Part shown: positions 30,724 through 40,048 of the stretch, in pieces
Numbering within the stretch: the stretch's first letter is position 1
Layout: every line of letters begins with the position of its first letter
Assembly: GCF_002115745.1 (NCBI RefSeq)
Contig: NZ_JFKB01000003.1
Location: 300,795 to 364,794 of the forward strand
DNA length: 64,000 nucleotides
Origin: Thalassospira alkalitolerans
Lineage (GTDB): Bacteria; Pseudomonadota; Alphaproteobacteria; Rhodospirillales; Thalassospiraceae
Direction: 5' to 3'
Notes under the pieces: generated by a model
Databases searched by the model: none
Seen by the model: only the letters and a program-made list of their open reading frames with translations
Told to the model about the DNA's origin: nothing
Program-made: the position numbers and the translations under genes

Positions 30724-32211
30724 ATGACCGACGCCTATAAATCACTTGAATCCCGTTTTCGCCGGATCAACACATTGTCCGGTATTGGCGAGATGTTGCA
30801 TTGGGACATGGCGTCGATGATGCCAAATGGCGGGGCAAATGCGCGGTCAGAACAGCTTGCCGCCCTTGACGTTATGGCCAATGAATTGGTCAATGCGCCT
30901 GATATCGGCGATCTGATCAAAGCGGCCGAAGGCGAAAGCCTGGATGACTGGCAGGCGGCCAATCTGGCGGAAATGAAACGCAACTGGGTGCATGGCACGG
31001 CGGTGCCATCCGATCTGGTGGAAAAGATGTCGCTTGCCGCGACCTCGTGCGAGGTGGCCTGGCGTGGTGCGCGGGCTGATAATGATTTTGCCGGTCTTTT
31101 GCCCAAACTTCAGACCGTGCTTGATTTGTCGATCGAGACCGGCAAGGCCAAAGCCGACGCATTGGGCACATCGGTTTATGATGCGTTGCTGGATCAATAT
31201 GATCCGATGATGCGATCAGAGCGGGTTGATAGTTTGTTTGCGGAACTTGAAGCTTTCCTGCCGTCCTTTACCCGCGATGTGATCGAACGCCAAAAGGCCG
31301 AAAAGGCCCCGGTCGCGCCAAATGGACCGTTTCCGATTTCGGTTCAGAACAAGGTTGGCCTTGATCTGATGAAGGCGGTTGGTTTTGATTTTAACCATGG
31401 CCGTCTGGATATCTCGCACCATCCGTTCTGTGGCGGTATCCCCGATGATGTGCGCATCACGACGCGTTATGACGAGGCTGATTTTACCTCGGCGATCATG
31501 GGGGTTCTGCATGAAACCGGACATGCCATGTATGAACGCGGGCTGCCGACGGATTGGCGTAATCAGCCGGTCGGCAAGGCGCGCGGTATGACAATGCATG
31601 AAAGCCAGTCCTTGCTGGTGGAAATGCAGGCCAGCCGTTCGGAAGAATTTCTGACCTATGCCGGGCCGGTTTTCAAGGCGGCCTTTGGCGGTGATGACAG
31701 TGCATGGAACGCGCAGAACCTGCATCGTCTTTATACCCGTGTCGAACCGGGGCTTATTCGCGTTGACGCCGACGAGGTGACCTATCCGGCGCATGTGATC
31801 TTGCGCTATCGTCTGGAACGGGCCTTGATCGAAGGCGATATGAAGCTTGCCGATCTGCCAGGCGCCTGGAACGAGATGATGGGGAAACTTTTGGGCATTA
31901 CGCCGCCAGATGACGCGAACGGCTGTTTGCAGGATATCCACTGGCCATCAGGGTCGTGGGGGTATTTCCCGACCTATACAATGGGGGCGATGGCCGCAGC
32001 CCAGATTTTTGCCGCTGCCAAAAAGGCGCAGCCGGAAATTCCGGGGGCGTTGGCGCAGGGTGATTTCGCACCGTTGATGACCTGGCTTGGCAAGAATATT
32101 CACGCCAAGGCATCAAGCAAATCAACCGACGAAATTTTGATCGAGGCAACCGGCAAACCTTTGGGTGTGGCGGCGTTTAAGGCGCATGTGCAAGACAGGT
32201 ATGGCCGCTGA
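30724..32211 (+). CDS. M32 carboxypeptidase (Taq type)
   Basis: A 495-residue zinc metallopeptidase that removes C-terminal residues. It starts MTDAYKSLESRFRRINTLSG and has the active-site HEXXH-type motif in GVLHETGHAMYERGLP, preceded by the family HHPFCGG and followed by HESQSLLVEMQ. ATG 30724 has AGGAG 6 nt upstream. Apparently monocistronic. Confidence 0.95.
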   Translation: MTDAYKSLESRFRRINTLSGIGEMLHWDMASMMPNGGANARSEQLAALDVMANELVNAPDIGDLIKAAEGESLDDWQAANLAEMKRNWVHGTAVPSDLVEKMSLAATSCEVAWRGARADNDFAGLLPKLQTVLDLSIETGKAKADALGTSVYDALLDQYDPMMRSERVDSLFAELEAFLPSFTRDVIERQKAEKAPVAPNGPFPISVQNKVGLDLMKAVGFDFNHGRLDISHHPFCGGIPDDVRITTRYDEADFTSAIMGVLHETGHAMYERGLPTDWRNQPVGKARGMTMHESQSLLVEMQASRSEEFLTYAGPVFKAAFGGDDSAWNAQNLHRLYTRVEPGLIRVDADEVTYPAHVILRYRLERALIEGDMKLADLPGAWNEMMGKLLGITPPDDANGCLQDIHWPSGSWGYFPTYTMGAMAAAQIFAAAKKAQPEIPGALAQGDFAPLMTWLGKNIHAKASSKSTDEILIEATGKPLGVAAFKAHVQDRYGR

Positions 32212-32340
32212 AACTGATTGGCTAAAACTGATTGAATGGCCGGGCTTATCTGCTAGCATTCATGCTGCTTTGCGCGTAGATAGGCGCGGTTAGGCAAAGG
32301 CATACAGCCTGATTTTCTTTTCCTTTTTCCCGGATGTGTC

Positions 32341-32760
32341 ATGGGAATAACCGACGGCAACAAGAAAGTCATGGATCGGCAGGTTTATATCGCCGATCAG
32401 GTCATTTTTCGGGAAGGAAAACCGGGAAGTGCGGCCTATGTCGTGCAGGAAGGCCGGGTCGAAATCTATAAGACCATAAATGGCGATGAAGAAGTCGTTC
32501 TTGGCTCGATCGAGGCCGGGGGCCTTTTTGGCGAGCTGGCGCTTGTTGATAATCAGCCGCGTATGGCATCGGCGCGTGCATGCGAACGTACTGTTTTAAT
32601 TGCGATCAATCGCCAGACGTTCGAAAAAAAGATGGCGGCATCGGATCGTTTCATCAAGGCGATTCTGCGGATTCTGCTTAACAACTATCGCACGGTGGTT
32701 CGTCGGGCGGCCCGCGCCGAGGCCAAGCTTAAGGAACATGGGATCGAGCTTGACGATTAG
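32341..32760 (+). CDS. Stand-alone cyclic-nucleotide-binding domain protein
   Basis: A 139-residue protein made of one Crp-like ligand-binding domain: DQVIFREGKPGSAAYVVQEGRVEIY, then the phosphate-binding cassette GGLFGELALVDNQPRMASARA. No DNA-binding helix-turn-helix follows; the C-terminal stretch is a basic helix. Such proteins may sense cAMP or c-di-GMP and act through a partner. The start may be ATG 32341 or 32371; neither has a strong ribosome site. Confidence 0.85.
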   Translation: MGITDGNKKVMDRQVYIADQVIFREGKPGSAAYVVQEGRVEIYKTINGDEEVVLGSIEAGGLFGELALVDNQPRMASARACERTVLIAINRQTFEKKMAASDRFIKAILRILLNNYRTVVRRAARAEAKLKEHGIELDD

Positions 32761-32931
32761 GCATGGATCGCATGGCTTTGCGTGATATTGGGCAAGGCAT
32801 ATTTGATCTGTCCGATTGGCCCTTGACTATGGCGGCTGTTCCCCTCAAAAACTCGGGGTTTGGATGACTTTGTCCGTAGGGGATAAAGTTGCCTGAATGT
32901 TGTGATAAAGCCCAATTCAGGAGCAAGCGTC

Positions 32932-34329
32932 GTGCGTTATGTCAGCACGCGGGGAACCGCCCCCGTTTTGCAGTTTGATGATGTCCTTTTAGCTGGCCTG
33001 GCCCGCGATGGTGGATTGTATGTGCCTGAATCCTGGCCGACGTTCACCGCGGATGACATTCGTGCGCTGCGAACGCTGACCTATGCCGAAGTTGCTTATA
33101 AAGTAATTCAGCCGTTTACCACCGGATCGGTTGATGATGATGCGCTTAAAGCCATCCTTGAAGATACCTATGCCGGGTTTGATCACAAAGCGGTGGCGCC
33201 GCTTAAACAGCTTGGTGCCAATGATTGGGTGATGGAACTTTTCCATGGTCCGACGCTGGCGTTTAAGGACTATGCGCTTCAGGTGGTTGGCCGCTTGTTT
33301 GATCATGTTTTGGCCAAACGCGGGGAACGCATCACGATTGTCGGCGCGACGTCGGGTGATACCGGGTCGGCCGCGATTGAGGCCTGCCGCGATCGGGACA
33401 ATATCGATATTTTCATCCTGCATCCGAAAGGCCGCGTTTCCGAAGTTCAGCGTCGTCAGATGACGACCATCCTGTCAGACAATGTGCATAACCTTGCGGT
33501 CGAAGGATCGTTTGATGATTGTCAGGATCTGGTCAAGGCGCTGTTTAACGATCATGGGTTCCGTGACGATGTTAATCTGTCGGCGGTCAATTCGATCAAC
33601 TGGGCGCGCATCATGTGCCAGATCGCCTATTATTTCTGGGCCGGGGCGCAGATGGGATCGCCAGATCGTGAAATATCGTTCTCGGTGCCGTCGGGGAACT
33701 TTGGCAATGTCTATGCCGGTTACGCCGCGATGCAGATGGGGCTTCCGATCAAACAGTTTGTTGTCGGGGCCAATCGCAATGACATTCTGGCCCGCTTTTT
33801 CGAAACCGGCGTGATGAAGATGGAAGGCGTTGAGCCGTCGATCAGCCCATCGATGGATATTCAGGTCAGTTCGAATTTTGAACGGTTGATGTTTGACCTT
33901 TATGACCGCAATGGCCTTGCAATCGCCGAGATGCTGACCAAATTCCGTGAAACCGGGGTTATGGAAATGTCGCAGGGCCAGTTTGCCCGCGCACGGGAAC
34001 ATTTTGACGGGTACCGCCTGAGCGACGATGAAACCCGGGCGGCGATCAAGGATGTGCTGGCGACCACGGGTGAACTGGTTGATCCGCATTCGGTGATTGG
34101 CATTGTGGCCGGGCGCAAATGCAACCGTGATACATCGGTGCCGATGATTGCCTTGGCGACGGCCCATCCGGCGAAGTTCCCGGACGCTGTTAAACAGGCA
34201 TCGGGTATTTATCCGGACTTGCCCCCGCGCCTGTCTGATCTATATGACCGGCCTGAGAAGGTCGAACCCATGTCCAATGATGTGAGCGCCTTGATGGCGC
34301 ATGTCCGCAATAATCGGCGTGCGGCCTGA
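32932..34329 (+). CDS. thrC: Threonine synthase
   Basis: Makes threonine from O-phosphohomoserine with PLP. The 465-residue protein reads MRYVSTRGTAPVLQFDDVLL and is the long Thr-synthase type; PLP-binding Lys is in GPTLAFKDYALQVVG and the phosphate-binding region in GATSGDTGSAAIEA. GTG 32932 is preferred over an in-frame GTG at 32902 because AGGAG lies 8 nt upstream and the family starts here. Probably co-transcribed with the M16 peptidase 48 nt downstream. Confidence 0.95.
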   Translation: MRYVSTRGTAPVLQFDDVLLAGLARDGGLYVPESWPTFTADDIRALRTLTYAEVAYKVIQPFTTGSVDDDALKAILEDTYAGFDHKAVAPLKQLGANDWVMELFHGPTLAFKDYALQVVGRLFDHVLAKRGERITIVGATSGDTGSAAIEACRDRDNIDIFILHPKGRVSEVQRRQMTTILSDNVHNLAVEGSFDDCQDLVKALFNDHGFRDDVNLSAVNSINWARIMCQIAYYFWAGAQMGSPDREISFSVPSGNFGNVYAGYAAMQMGLPIKQFVVGANRNDILARFFETGVMKMEGVEPSISPSMDIQVSSNFERLMFDLYDRNGLAIAEMLTKFRETGVMEMSQGQFARAREHFDGYRLSDDETRAAIKDVLATTGELVDPHSVIGIVAGRKCNRDTSVPMIALATAHPAKFPDAVKQASGIYPDLPPRLSDLYDRPEKVEPMSNDVSALMAHVRNNRRAA

Positions 34330-34377
34330 GATGCATATGACGTCAGGATATGAATTGAAACACAGGAGTATATCTAT

Positions 34378-35637
34378 ATGACAGTCGAGCTCACCCAGCT
34401 TGACAATGGGATGATTGTCGCAACTGACCGCCTTGATCATGTGCAGTCGGTGGCGCTTGGGGCGTGGGTCGATGTTGGCGCACGCAACGAGACGCCCGAT
34501 ATCAACGGCATCTCCCATATGCTTGAACATATGGCCTTTAAGGGCACAAAACGTCGCACCGCATTGCAGATTTCCGAAGAAATTGAAAATGTTGGCGGGC
34601 AGATGAATGCCTATACCTCGCGCGAGAATACGGCCTATTATTGCAAGGTCCTGCACGAAGATCAGGAACTGGCGATTGATGTGATTGCCGATATTTTGCA
34701 GAACTCGACCCTTGACGAGAAAGAACTTGAACGCGAACGTCAGGTGATTTTGCAGGAAATCGGTCAGGCCAATGATACGCCCGACGATATTGTTTTTGAC
34801 TATTTTCAGGAAACGGCCCTGCCAAATCAGGCATTGGGTCGGTCGATCCTGGGCAGTCCGGAAAATGTATCGTCGCTGTCGCGTGATGATCTGTTTGATT
34901 TTATGTCGCGGCGTTACAGCCCGAAACGCATGGTGTTTTCGGCGTCGGGTAAAGTCGAACATCAACGCGTGGTCGATATGGTTGCCGAAAAGTTCGATAA
35001 CCTTCCGAACCACGAAGACCATGAAATGGAAGCCCTTCGTTATGAGGGCGGCAGCCGCATCGAACAGCGTGACCTTGAACAGGTTCATGTGATTTTTGGC
35101 CTGCCGACGGTGTCTTACACCCATGACAGTTTCTATGATCTTCAGGTGTTCAACACGCTTTTGGGTGGCGGCATGTCGTCGCGTTTGTTCCAGGAAATTC
35201 GTGAAAAGCGCGGTCTGGTGTATTCGGTGTACAGTTTCTCGTCGCATTATGTCGATGGCGGGCTGTTTTCGATCTATGCCGGGACCGGCCCGAATGACAT
35301 TGGCGAATTGATGCCCGTGATGTGTGACGAACTGGTTCGGGCAACGGTTGATCTGAGCGAAGAAGAAGTCATGCGTGCCCGTGCCCAGCTTAAGGCATCG
35401 GTTGTGATGGCGATGGAAAGCAATTCCGGGCGTTGTGAATCACTGGCGCGACAGATTCAGATTTTCGGTGGTCCGCAAACCATGGAAGAAATCATCGCCA
35501 GGGTCGAAGCGGTTGATTTGGAACGCGTCCGCGAGGCCGGCAAGGCATTGCTAACCGGGACGCCGACGATTACCGCCCTTGGCCCGGTAAAAGACATGCC
35601 GGGTTATGATGATCTGTCAGCACGCTTGCGCGTCTGA
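34378..35637 (+). CDS. M16-family zinc peptidase (processing-peptidase-like)
   Basis: A 419-residue protein with the inverted zinc motif HxxEH in ISHMLEHMAFKGTKRR and the later Glu in NAYTSRENTAYYC; the C-terminal half has GGGMSSRLFQEIREKRGLVYSVYSF. It resembles the mitochondrial processing peptidase beta subunit and the single-chain bacterial homologues that often follow thrC in alphaproteobacteria. AGGAG precedes ATG 34378. Substrate unknown. Confidence 0.94.
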   Translation: MTVELTQLDNGMIVATDRLDHVQSVALGAWVDVGARNETPDINGISHMLEHMAFKGTKRRTALQISEEIENVGGQMNAYTSRENTAYYCKVLHEDQELAIDVIADILQNSTLDEKELERERQVILQEIGQANDTPDDIVFDYFQETALPNQALGRSILGSPENVSSLSRDDLFDFMSRRYSPKRMVFSASGKVEHQRVVDMVAEKFDNLPNHEDHEMEALRYEGGSRIEQRDLEQVHVIFGLPTVSYTHDSFYDLQVFNTLLGGGMSSRLFQEIREKRGLVYSVYSFSSHYVDGGLFSIYAGTGPNDIGELMPVMCDELVRATVDLSEEEVMRARAQLKASVVMAMESNSGRCESLARQIQIFGGPQTMEEIIARVEAVDLERVREAGKALLTGTPTITALGPVKDMPGYDDLSARLRV

Positions 35638-35654
35638 TTTAGGATTTGTTTTTT

Positions 35655-35688
35655 AAGGCCACGTCAAAAATTTGACGTGGCCTTTTTT
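35655..35688. terminator. Bidirectional terminator between M16 peptidase and lacI-type gene
   Basis: AAGGCCACGTC and GACGTGGCCTT (35655-35682) form an 11-bp stem around AAAAATTT, followed by TTTTTT. The right end touches the stop of the converging lacI-type gene. Confidence 0.88.
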
Positions 35689-36697
35689 ATTTGCGTGTCG
35701 TTGCACGCAACACCGGTTCTACGGCAATGATGTGTTGCTGATATGCAGAGGCCGGGGCTTCGAGACGCTGTTGCATGGCATCGACCGCCGCCTTGACCAG
35801 TTTGCCCGCGTTCTGGCGAATGGTTGAGAGGTTGTAGGACAGCCATCCGGTCTGATCGATATCGTCAAATCCGAGTATTTGAATATCTTCGGGGATGCGC
35901 AATCCATGCCGGTAGCGCAAACCATCCATCACACCCAGTCCGATCAGGTCGGTACCGCAAAATACACCGTCGATCTTGTCAAGATGTGCGGCAATCTGAT
36001 CGGCGGCATGCAAGCCCGATGCATAGGATTGACCGTCGATTTCGACCATTTGTAAAGGGACATTTTCCTTTTGGCAGCGACTTACATATGCATCTATCCG
36101 GCCATTTACCGAATATGTCGGTATTCGGGGGGATATTGCGCAAAACTTCTGAACACCGGCCGATTTCAGTAAGTCGAAAGCAAGTTGTCCGCCTTGGTTT
36201 ATATCCATACTGACTTGGTCGGCACCCGTCACATTGGCCTCGCGATTGACGAGGACGACGGGGATGCTCAGACGATTACATTCAGCAATGATGCTTTCCG
36301 GTGGTGTGCCAGAGGTAATGATCATGCCCGCTACGTTGTAGCTGAACAATGAGGATGTCAGATTGTCGATATCGTCCGGGGTTTCAGCACTTAGAAGGAT
36401 TGGGCAATAGCCTCGGCGAACAAGTTCGGCTGCGGTGATTTTGATCTGCTTGGCGCGGAACGGCGATTCCGCTGCAGAAGCCACGACCCCGACCAGACTG
36501 GATCTGCGGCTTTGCAGACTGCGGGCCAGAAAATTGACGTGATAACCCAGCTCTTTGGCCGCAGCCATGACCCGTTTTCGGGTTTCGGTGGAAATGCTGG
36601 CACCGTCAGTAAAGGCGCGTGATACGGCCGAACGTGAAACCCCGGCGAGGATTGCAACATCATAGGAGGTCGCCGCTTTGCCTAAAGGCGGTGTCAT
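35687..36697 (-). CDS. LacI-family transcriptional regulator
   Basis: A 336-residue repressor: N-terminal helix-turn-helix in TSYDVAILAGVSRSAVSRAF (about residues 10-30) and a periplasmic-binding-protein-like effector domain. It is the last gene of the ABC transporter operon, starting in an ATGA overlap with the GDPD gene, so it is probably auto-regulated. The perfect palindrome at 42840-42855 ahead of the operon is the likely operator. Effector unknown; sugar or sugar-phosphate diesters are reasonable guesses. Confidence 0.92.
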   Translation of the reverse strand: MTPPLGKAATSYDVAILAGVSRSAVSRAFTDGASISTETRKRVMAAAKELGYHVNFLARSLQSRRSSLVGVVASAAESPFRAKQIKITAAELVRRGYCPILLSAETPDDIDNLTSSLFSYNVAGMIITSGTPPESIIAECNRLSIPVVLVNREANVTGADQVSMDINQGGQLAFDLLKSAGVQKFCAISPRIPTYSVNGRIDAYVSRCQKENVPLQMVEIDGQSYASGLHAADQIAAHLDKIDGVFCGTDLIGLGVMDGLRYRHGLRIPEDIQILGFDDIDQTGWLSYNLSTIRQNAGKLVKAAVDAMQQRLEAPASAYQQHIIAVEPVLRATTRK

Positions 36698-38154
36698 GCG
36701 AAAAACCGTTCATAGCAACGCCGAAACCCGAAGGCATCGGATAGATTTACGTAATCGGGGCGGTGAAGAATGATTTTCTCGAATGTGGCAATGTCCGTTC
36801 CCATATAGGCAATCATGCTGGCAACGCCGTGTTTTTGGCATTGTGCTATGTCATCCATATCTTCGTCAGGTGTGAATTCAATGATCGCCGCACCAAGATC
36901 GGCAATTGCCTCGTCAAGGCTGCTGTAATCCTGTCGGCGTGTCATGATTTTGGCTGTTTTGCAAAGCTGACGCAAGTTGCCGAGAATCTGACGGTCAAAG
37001 GACCAGAAGAAACACCTGTCAAGGCAGTCTGCGATATCTACGGCTTTCAGAATAGGTTCGACAGGCCCGGTTTTGAGTTCCAGATACAGATGACCGTCAT
37101 ATATCCGTGCAATATCGAGAACGTCGTCGATTTGCGGAATGGCTAACCCGGCAAAAGCCCGCGCGAACCATTTGCCGGCATCAAGTTTGCGCAGATCCGC
37201 CAGACTTTTGGTGGCGACCATTCCCTGGCCGTTGGTGGTTCGGGCCAGATCGGCATCATGCATGATGATCGGCATTTCATCGCTACTGCTGCGAATATCG
37301 CATTCGACATGCGAAAAACCGGCCGCAAATGCACAATGCATGCTGGCAGTCGTGTTTTCGGGCAAAAGGCGCTCAGCCCCGCGATGACAGACGATTTTGA
37401 CCGGCCAGTCGGCATTTGGTCGAAACGGATTGACCAGTTCTGGCTTGTTGCTGCAAATGCCCAGAACCGGCAATGCGCGAAGTCGGGCCATGATGTCGGG
37501 CCGTTCTTCGTGCCATAGAACGATTTGCTGTCCTTGTGATTGCGCCTTGGCGATCAGGTCGGGCGTAACAAGGCAGTCGGGACGGGATGTCATATTTTCC
37601 CAGCATAAATGCAGGATGTCGAAATTCTCGGTTCCCTCGAAAGGGTCCGCGTCGGCCCGGATCAGTGTTGCCCGCGGATATGGACAATCGGTTTTTCCGA
37701 GATCGATAAGAATATCGCGATCAAATGCTCCGAGAATGGCTTTTTCGATATGCGCGGCACGGAGCTGCTCCAGAACAGGGTGGGCAGCGTCATATGCTTT
37801 TATATCAGCATAGATACCGATATCGTTCCGTTGTGCCAGGGCCAGAACATCGCTAAAGCGCGCAATGGGATAGCCTGCATCCTTTGAGGCAAGGGTGATT
37901 TCGTCAAAAGTCATATTGGCGATTTGCCGTTTACCACCATCATCATCAATGATTTCGGGATCATGCCAGACAACGACAATTCCATCCCGGCTGAGACGTA
38001 AGTCGACTTCAAAGAAATCGGCCCCCAATGCGTGCGCCAGTTCAAAAGATGCCAACGTGTTGTCCGGTGCATAATCGCTGGCCCCACGATGAGCGATGGA
38101 ATAGGGCCGGTCTGGTGACATCCAGGGGCGGACGGTTTTGCGGGAGCCGGTCAA
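36694..38154 (-). CDS. Tandem-domain glycerophosphodiester phosphodiesterase
   Basis: A 486-residue protein made of two GDPD domains. Domain 1 (about 15-245): HRG 22-24, E49/D51, H64 and DIK at 117-119 where the family usually has E-x-K. Domain 2 (about 252-480): HRG 257-259, E284/D286, H299 and ELK 359-361, all canonical. The usual reaction splits a glycerophosphodiester into glycerol 3-phosphate and an alcohol. No signal peptide is seen, so it should act in the cytosol on imported substrate. The start is TTG 38154, overlapping the ATPase stop, with AGGGAG 7 nt upstream; the ATG 11 codons on has no ribosome site. Confidence 0.9.
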   Translation of the reverse strand: MTGSRKTVRPWMSPDRPYSIAHRGASDYAPDNTLASFELAHALGADFFEVDLRLSRDGIVVVWHDPEIIDDDGGKRQIANMTFDEITLASKDAGYPIARFSDVLALAQRNDIGIYADIKAYDAAHPVLEQLRAAHIEKAILGAFDRDILIDLGKTDCPYPRATLIRADADPFEGTENFDILHLCWENMTSRPDCLVTPDLIAKAQSQGQQIVLWHEERPDIMARLRALPVLGICSNKPELVNPFRPNADWPVKIVCHRGAERLLPENTTASMHCAFAAGFSHVECDIRSSSDEMPIIMHDADLARTTNGQGMVATKSLADLRKLDAGKWFARAFAGLAIPQIDDVLDIARIYDGHLYLELKTGPVEPILKAVDIADCLDRCFFWSFDRQILGNLRQLCKTAKIMTRRQDYSSLDEAIADLGAAIIEFTPDEDMDDIAQCQKHGVASMIAYMGTDIATFEKIILHRPDYVNLSDAFGFRRCYERFFA

Positions 38155-39203
38155 ATGCGTTCTCCCTGTCCGTCAAAGGCCAGAAGATGCTGGCTTGCTA
38201 TTCCCCACTGAATCGTATCACCAGGGTTCAAATGATCATTTGCGGGCTGGATCGAGCACAAAACCCCGCCATCGGACAAGGCGACATCATACAGATTTTC
38301 CCGCCCCTGAGTTTCGATGGCCAGAATATGTCCGGAAATTTCGTTGCCAAATTGCGGGCCAAAATGCTCGGGGCGTATGCCCAAGTTTATTTTGTCTGGC
38401 AGGTTCGATTGTTTCAGGTGTTGGGGGCGTGGTAAAGCCGCACCGCCAGCAATCATTTGATTTTCGTGAAGTTCGGCAGGCATGAAACGGATCGGGGGAT
38501 TCCCCAAGAATTCAGCAACAAACATATTGGCCGGGTTGGCATACATTTCCCTGGGTTTGTCGAGCTGAACAACTTTGCCCTTTTGCATCAGGGCAATACG
38601 ATCACAAATCGACATTGCCTCGACCTGATCATGGGTAACAAGGATGGCGGTGATTCCGGTTTCCGACTGAATTCGCCGAATTTCCGAACGCATTTCCAGC
38701 CGCAGTTTGGCATCCAGATTAGCAAGCGGTTCATCAAGCAGCAGAACGTCGGGGCGCCGGATTAAGGCCCGGGCAAGGGCCGTGCGCTGTTGTTGTCCCC
38801 CGGAAATATTGGCCGGTTTGCGTTCAAGTAAATCACTGATCTGCACAAGTTCGGCAATGTCGGCAACCTTGCGACGAATTGTTGCCCGGTCGGCCTTTTG
38901 CACGACAAGGGGGAAGGCAATATTTTCAAAGATGCTCATGTGTGGGTACAAGGCGTAGTTTTGGAACACCACGCCGACATTGCGTTTTTGCGACGGCAGA
39001 TTGGTTACGTCCTTGTCGCCGAACAGCAACTGTCCTTCGTCCATGCGGTGGATGCCGCAAATTGAAAAAAGACTGGTTGATTTGCCGCAACCCGAAGGGC
39101 CAAGAAGCGCGATCATTTCGCCGCTTTCTATTGTCAGCGAGACATTGTCGACAACGGCTTGTCCGTCAAAACGTTTGGTGAAATTGCGCAGCTCGATTTT
39201 CAT
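38151..39203 (-). CDS. ABC transporter ATPase (MalK/UgpC type)
   Basis: A 350-residue ATPase of the carbohydrate-uptake group, with Walker A GPSGCGKST at 35-43, signature ISGGQQQR at 133-140, Walker B VLLLDEP at 153-159 and a C-terminal OB-type regulatory domain (about 240-350). Its ATG overlaps the upstream permease stop by one base. Works with the two permeases and binding protein of this operon. Confidence 0.93.
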   Translation of the reverse strand: MKIELRNFTKRFDGQAVVDNVSLTIESGEMIALLGPSGCGKSTSLFSICGIHRMDEGQLLFGDKDVTNLPSQKRNVGVVFQNYALYPHMSIFENIAFPLVVQKADRATIRRKVADIAELVQISDLLERKPANISGGQQQRTALARALIRRPDVLLLDEPLANLDAKLRLEMRSEIRRIQSETGITAILVTHDQVEAMSICDRIALMQKGKVVQLDKPREMYANPANMFVAEFLGNPPIRFMPAELHENQMIAGGAALPRPQHLKQSNLPDKINLGIRPEHFGPQFGNEISGHILAIETQGRENLYDVALSDGGVLCSIQPANDHLNPGDTIQWGIASQHLLAFDGQGERI

Positions 39204-40039
39204 CAGCCTTTCGTGCCTCCGCCGTAGATGTTCATAAGTTTTCTTTGGAAAATCATGTAGGTGATGATGACCGGAATGACATAGAACAAGCCGACCGATT
39301 TCATCAGGTTGAAGTCGATGGAGCTTTCGTCCGCGAGCATTGTGGCAAGATAGACCGACAGTACCTGTGACTTATTGCCCGGTGCCAAAACCAGCGGCAA
39401 GACAAGCTCGCTCCATGCTGTCAGGAAGGAAAAAACCAGCAGCGCCATCATTCCGGGTTGGACCTGTGGAAGGACAAGTTTGCGCCATACGGTAAATCGG
39501 CTGGCACCGTCCTGTACGCCGGCCATTTCGATTTCCCAGGGAACATTGTCGTAAAACCCCTTCATGATCCAGATCCCAAAGGGAAGCTCAAGTGCGCTTT
39601 TAACCATGATGACGCCGATCAGGCTGTCATAGAGGCCGAGCGTTTGCAGGATCAGAAAAATGGCGATGATCAATGTGATTGTCGGAAAGGCATGCAGCAT
39701 GATCAGCCCGCTAAGAAAAAACCGGCGAAACGGGATGTTGAGCCGCGAAAGCGCATAACCCGCCGTCAGAGAGATCGCCAGAATGGTCGTGGCTGTGGTG
39801 ATGGAGAACACAAAAGTGTTCAGCGTAACCCGCCAGATATTGGCGCTGCTGTTTTCTGTGGTTTGCCATAGAAAACGCCAGTGTTCGAAGGTGATCTCGT
39901 CGGGGATCAGAGTTCCCGGTTGTGTGTTGGTGATGGTGTCGACGATCAGATAAAAACACATGATCAGTAATGGTAGCGAAAGCAGGGATAACAGAATGAT
40001 CATCGGCGCAGCTTTGAAATTTCTGCTTTGTATTGGCAT
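39203..40039 (-). CDS. ABC transporter permease (MalG/UgpE type)
   Basis: A 278-residue inner-membrane protein with about six helices and the EAA loop in EIEMAGVQDGASRFTVWRKLVLPQ, the contact with the ATPase. AGGAGG lies 5 nt before ATG 40039. Second permease of the operon, 9 nt after the first. Confidence 0.93.
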   Translation of the reverse strand: MPIQSRNFKAAPMIILLSLLSLPLLIMCFYLIVDTITNTQPGTLIPDEITFEHWRFLWQTTENSSANIWRVTLNTFVFSITTATTILAISLTAGYALSRLNIPFRRFFLSGLIMLHAFPTITLIIAIFLILQTLGLYDSLIGVIMVKSALELPFGIWIMKGFYDNVPWEIEMAGVQDGASRFTVWRKLVLPQVQPGMMALLVFSFLTAWSELVLPLVLAPGNKSQVLSVYLATMLADESSIDFNLMKSVGLFYVIPVIITYMIFQRKLMNIYGGGTKG

Positions 40040-40048
40040 GCCTGCCTC

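Noticed and set aside
34240..35247. 335-codon open frame on the minus strand
   Set aside because: Antisense to thrC end and the M16 peptidase; no recognisable domain.
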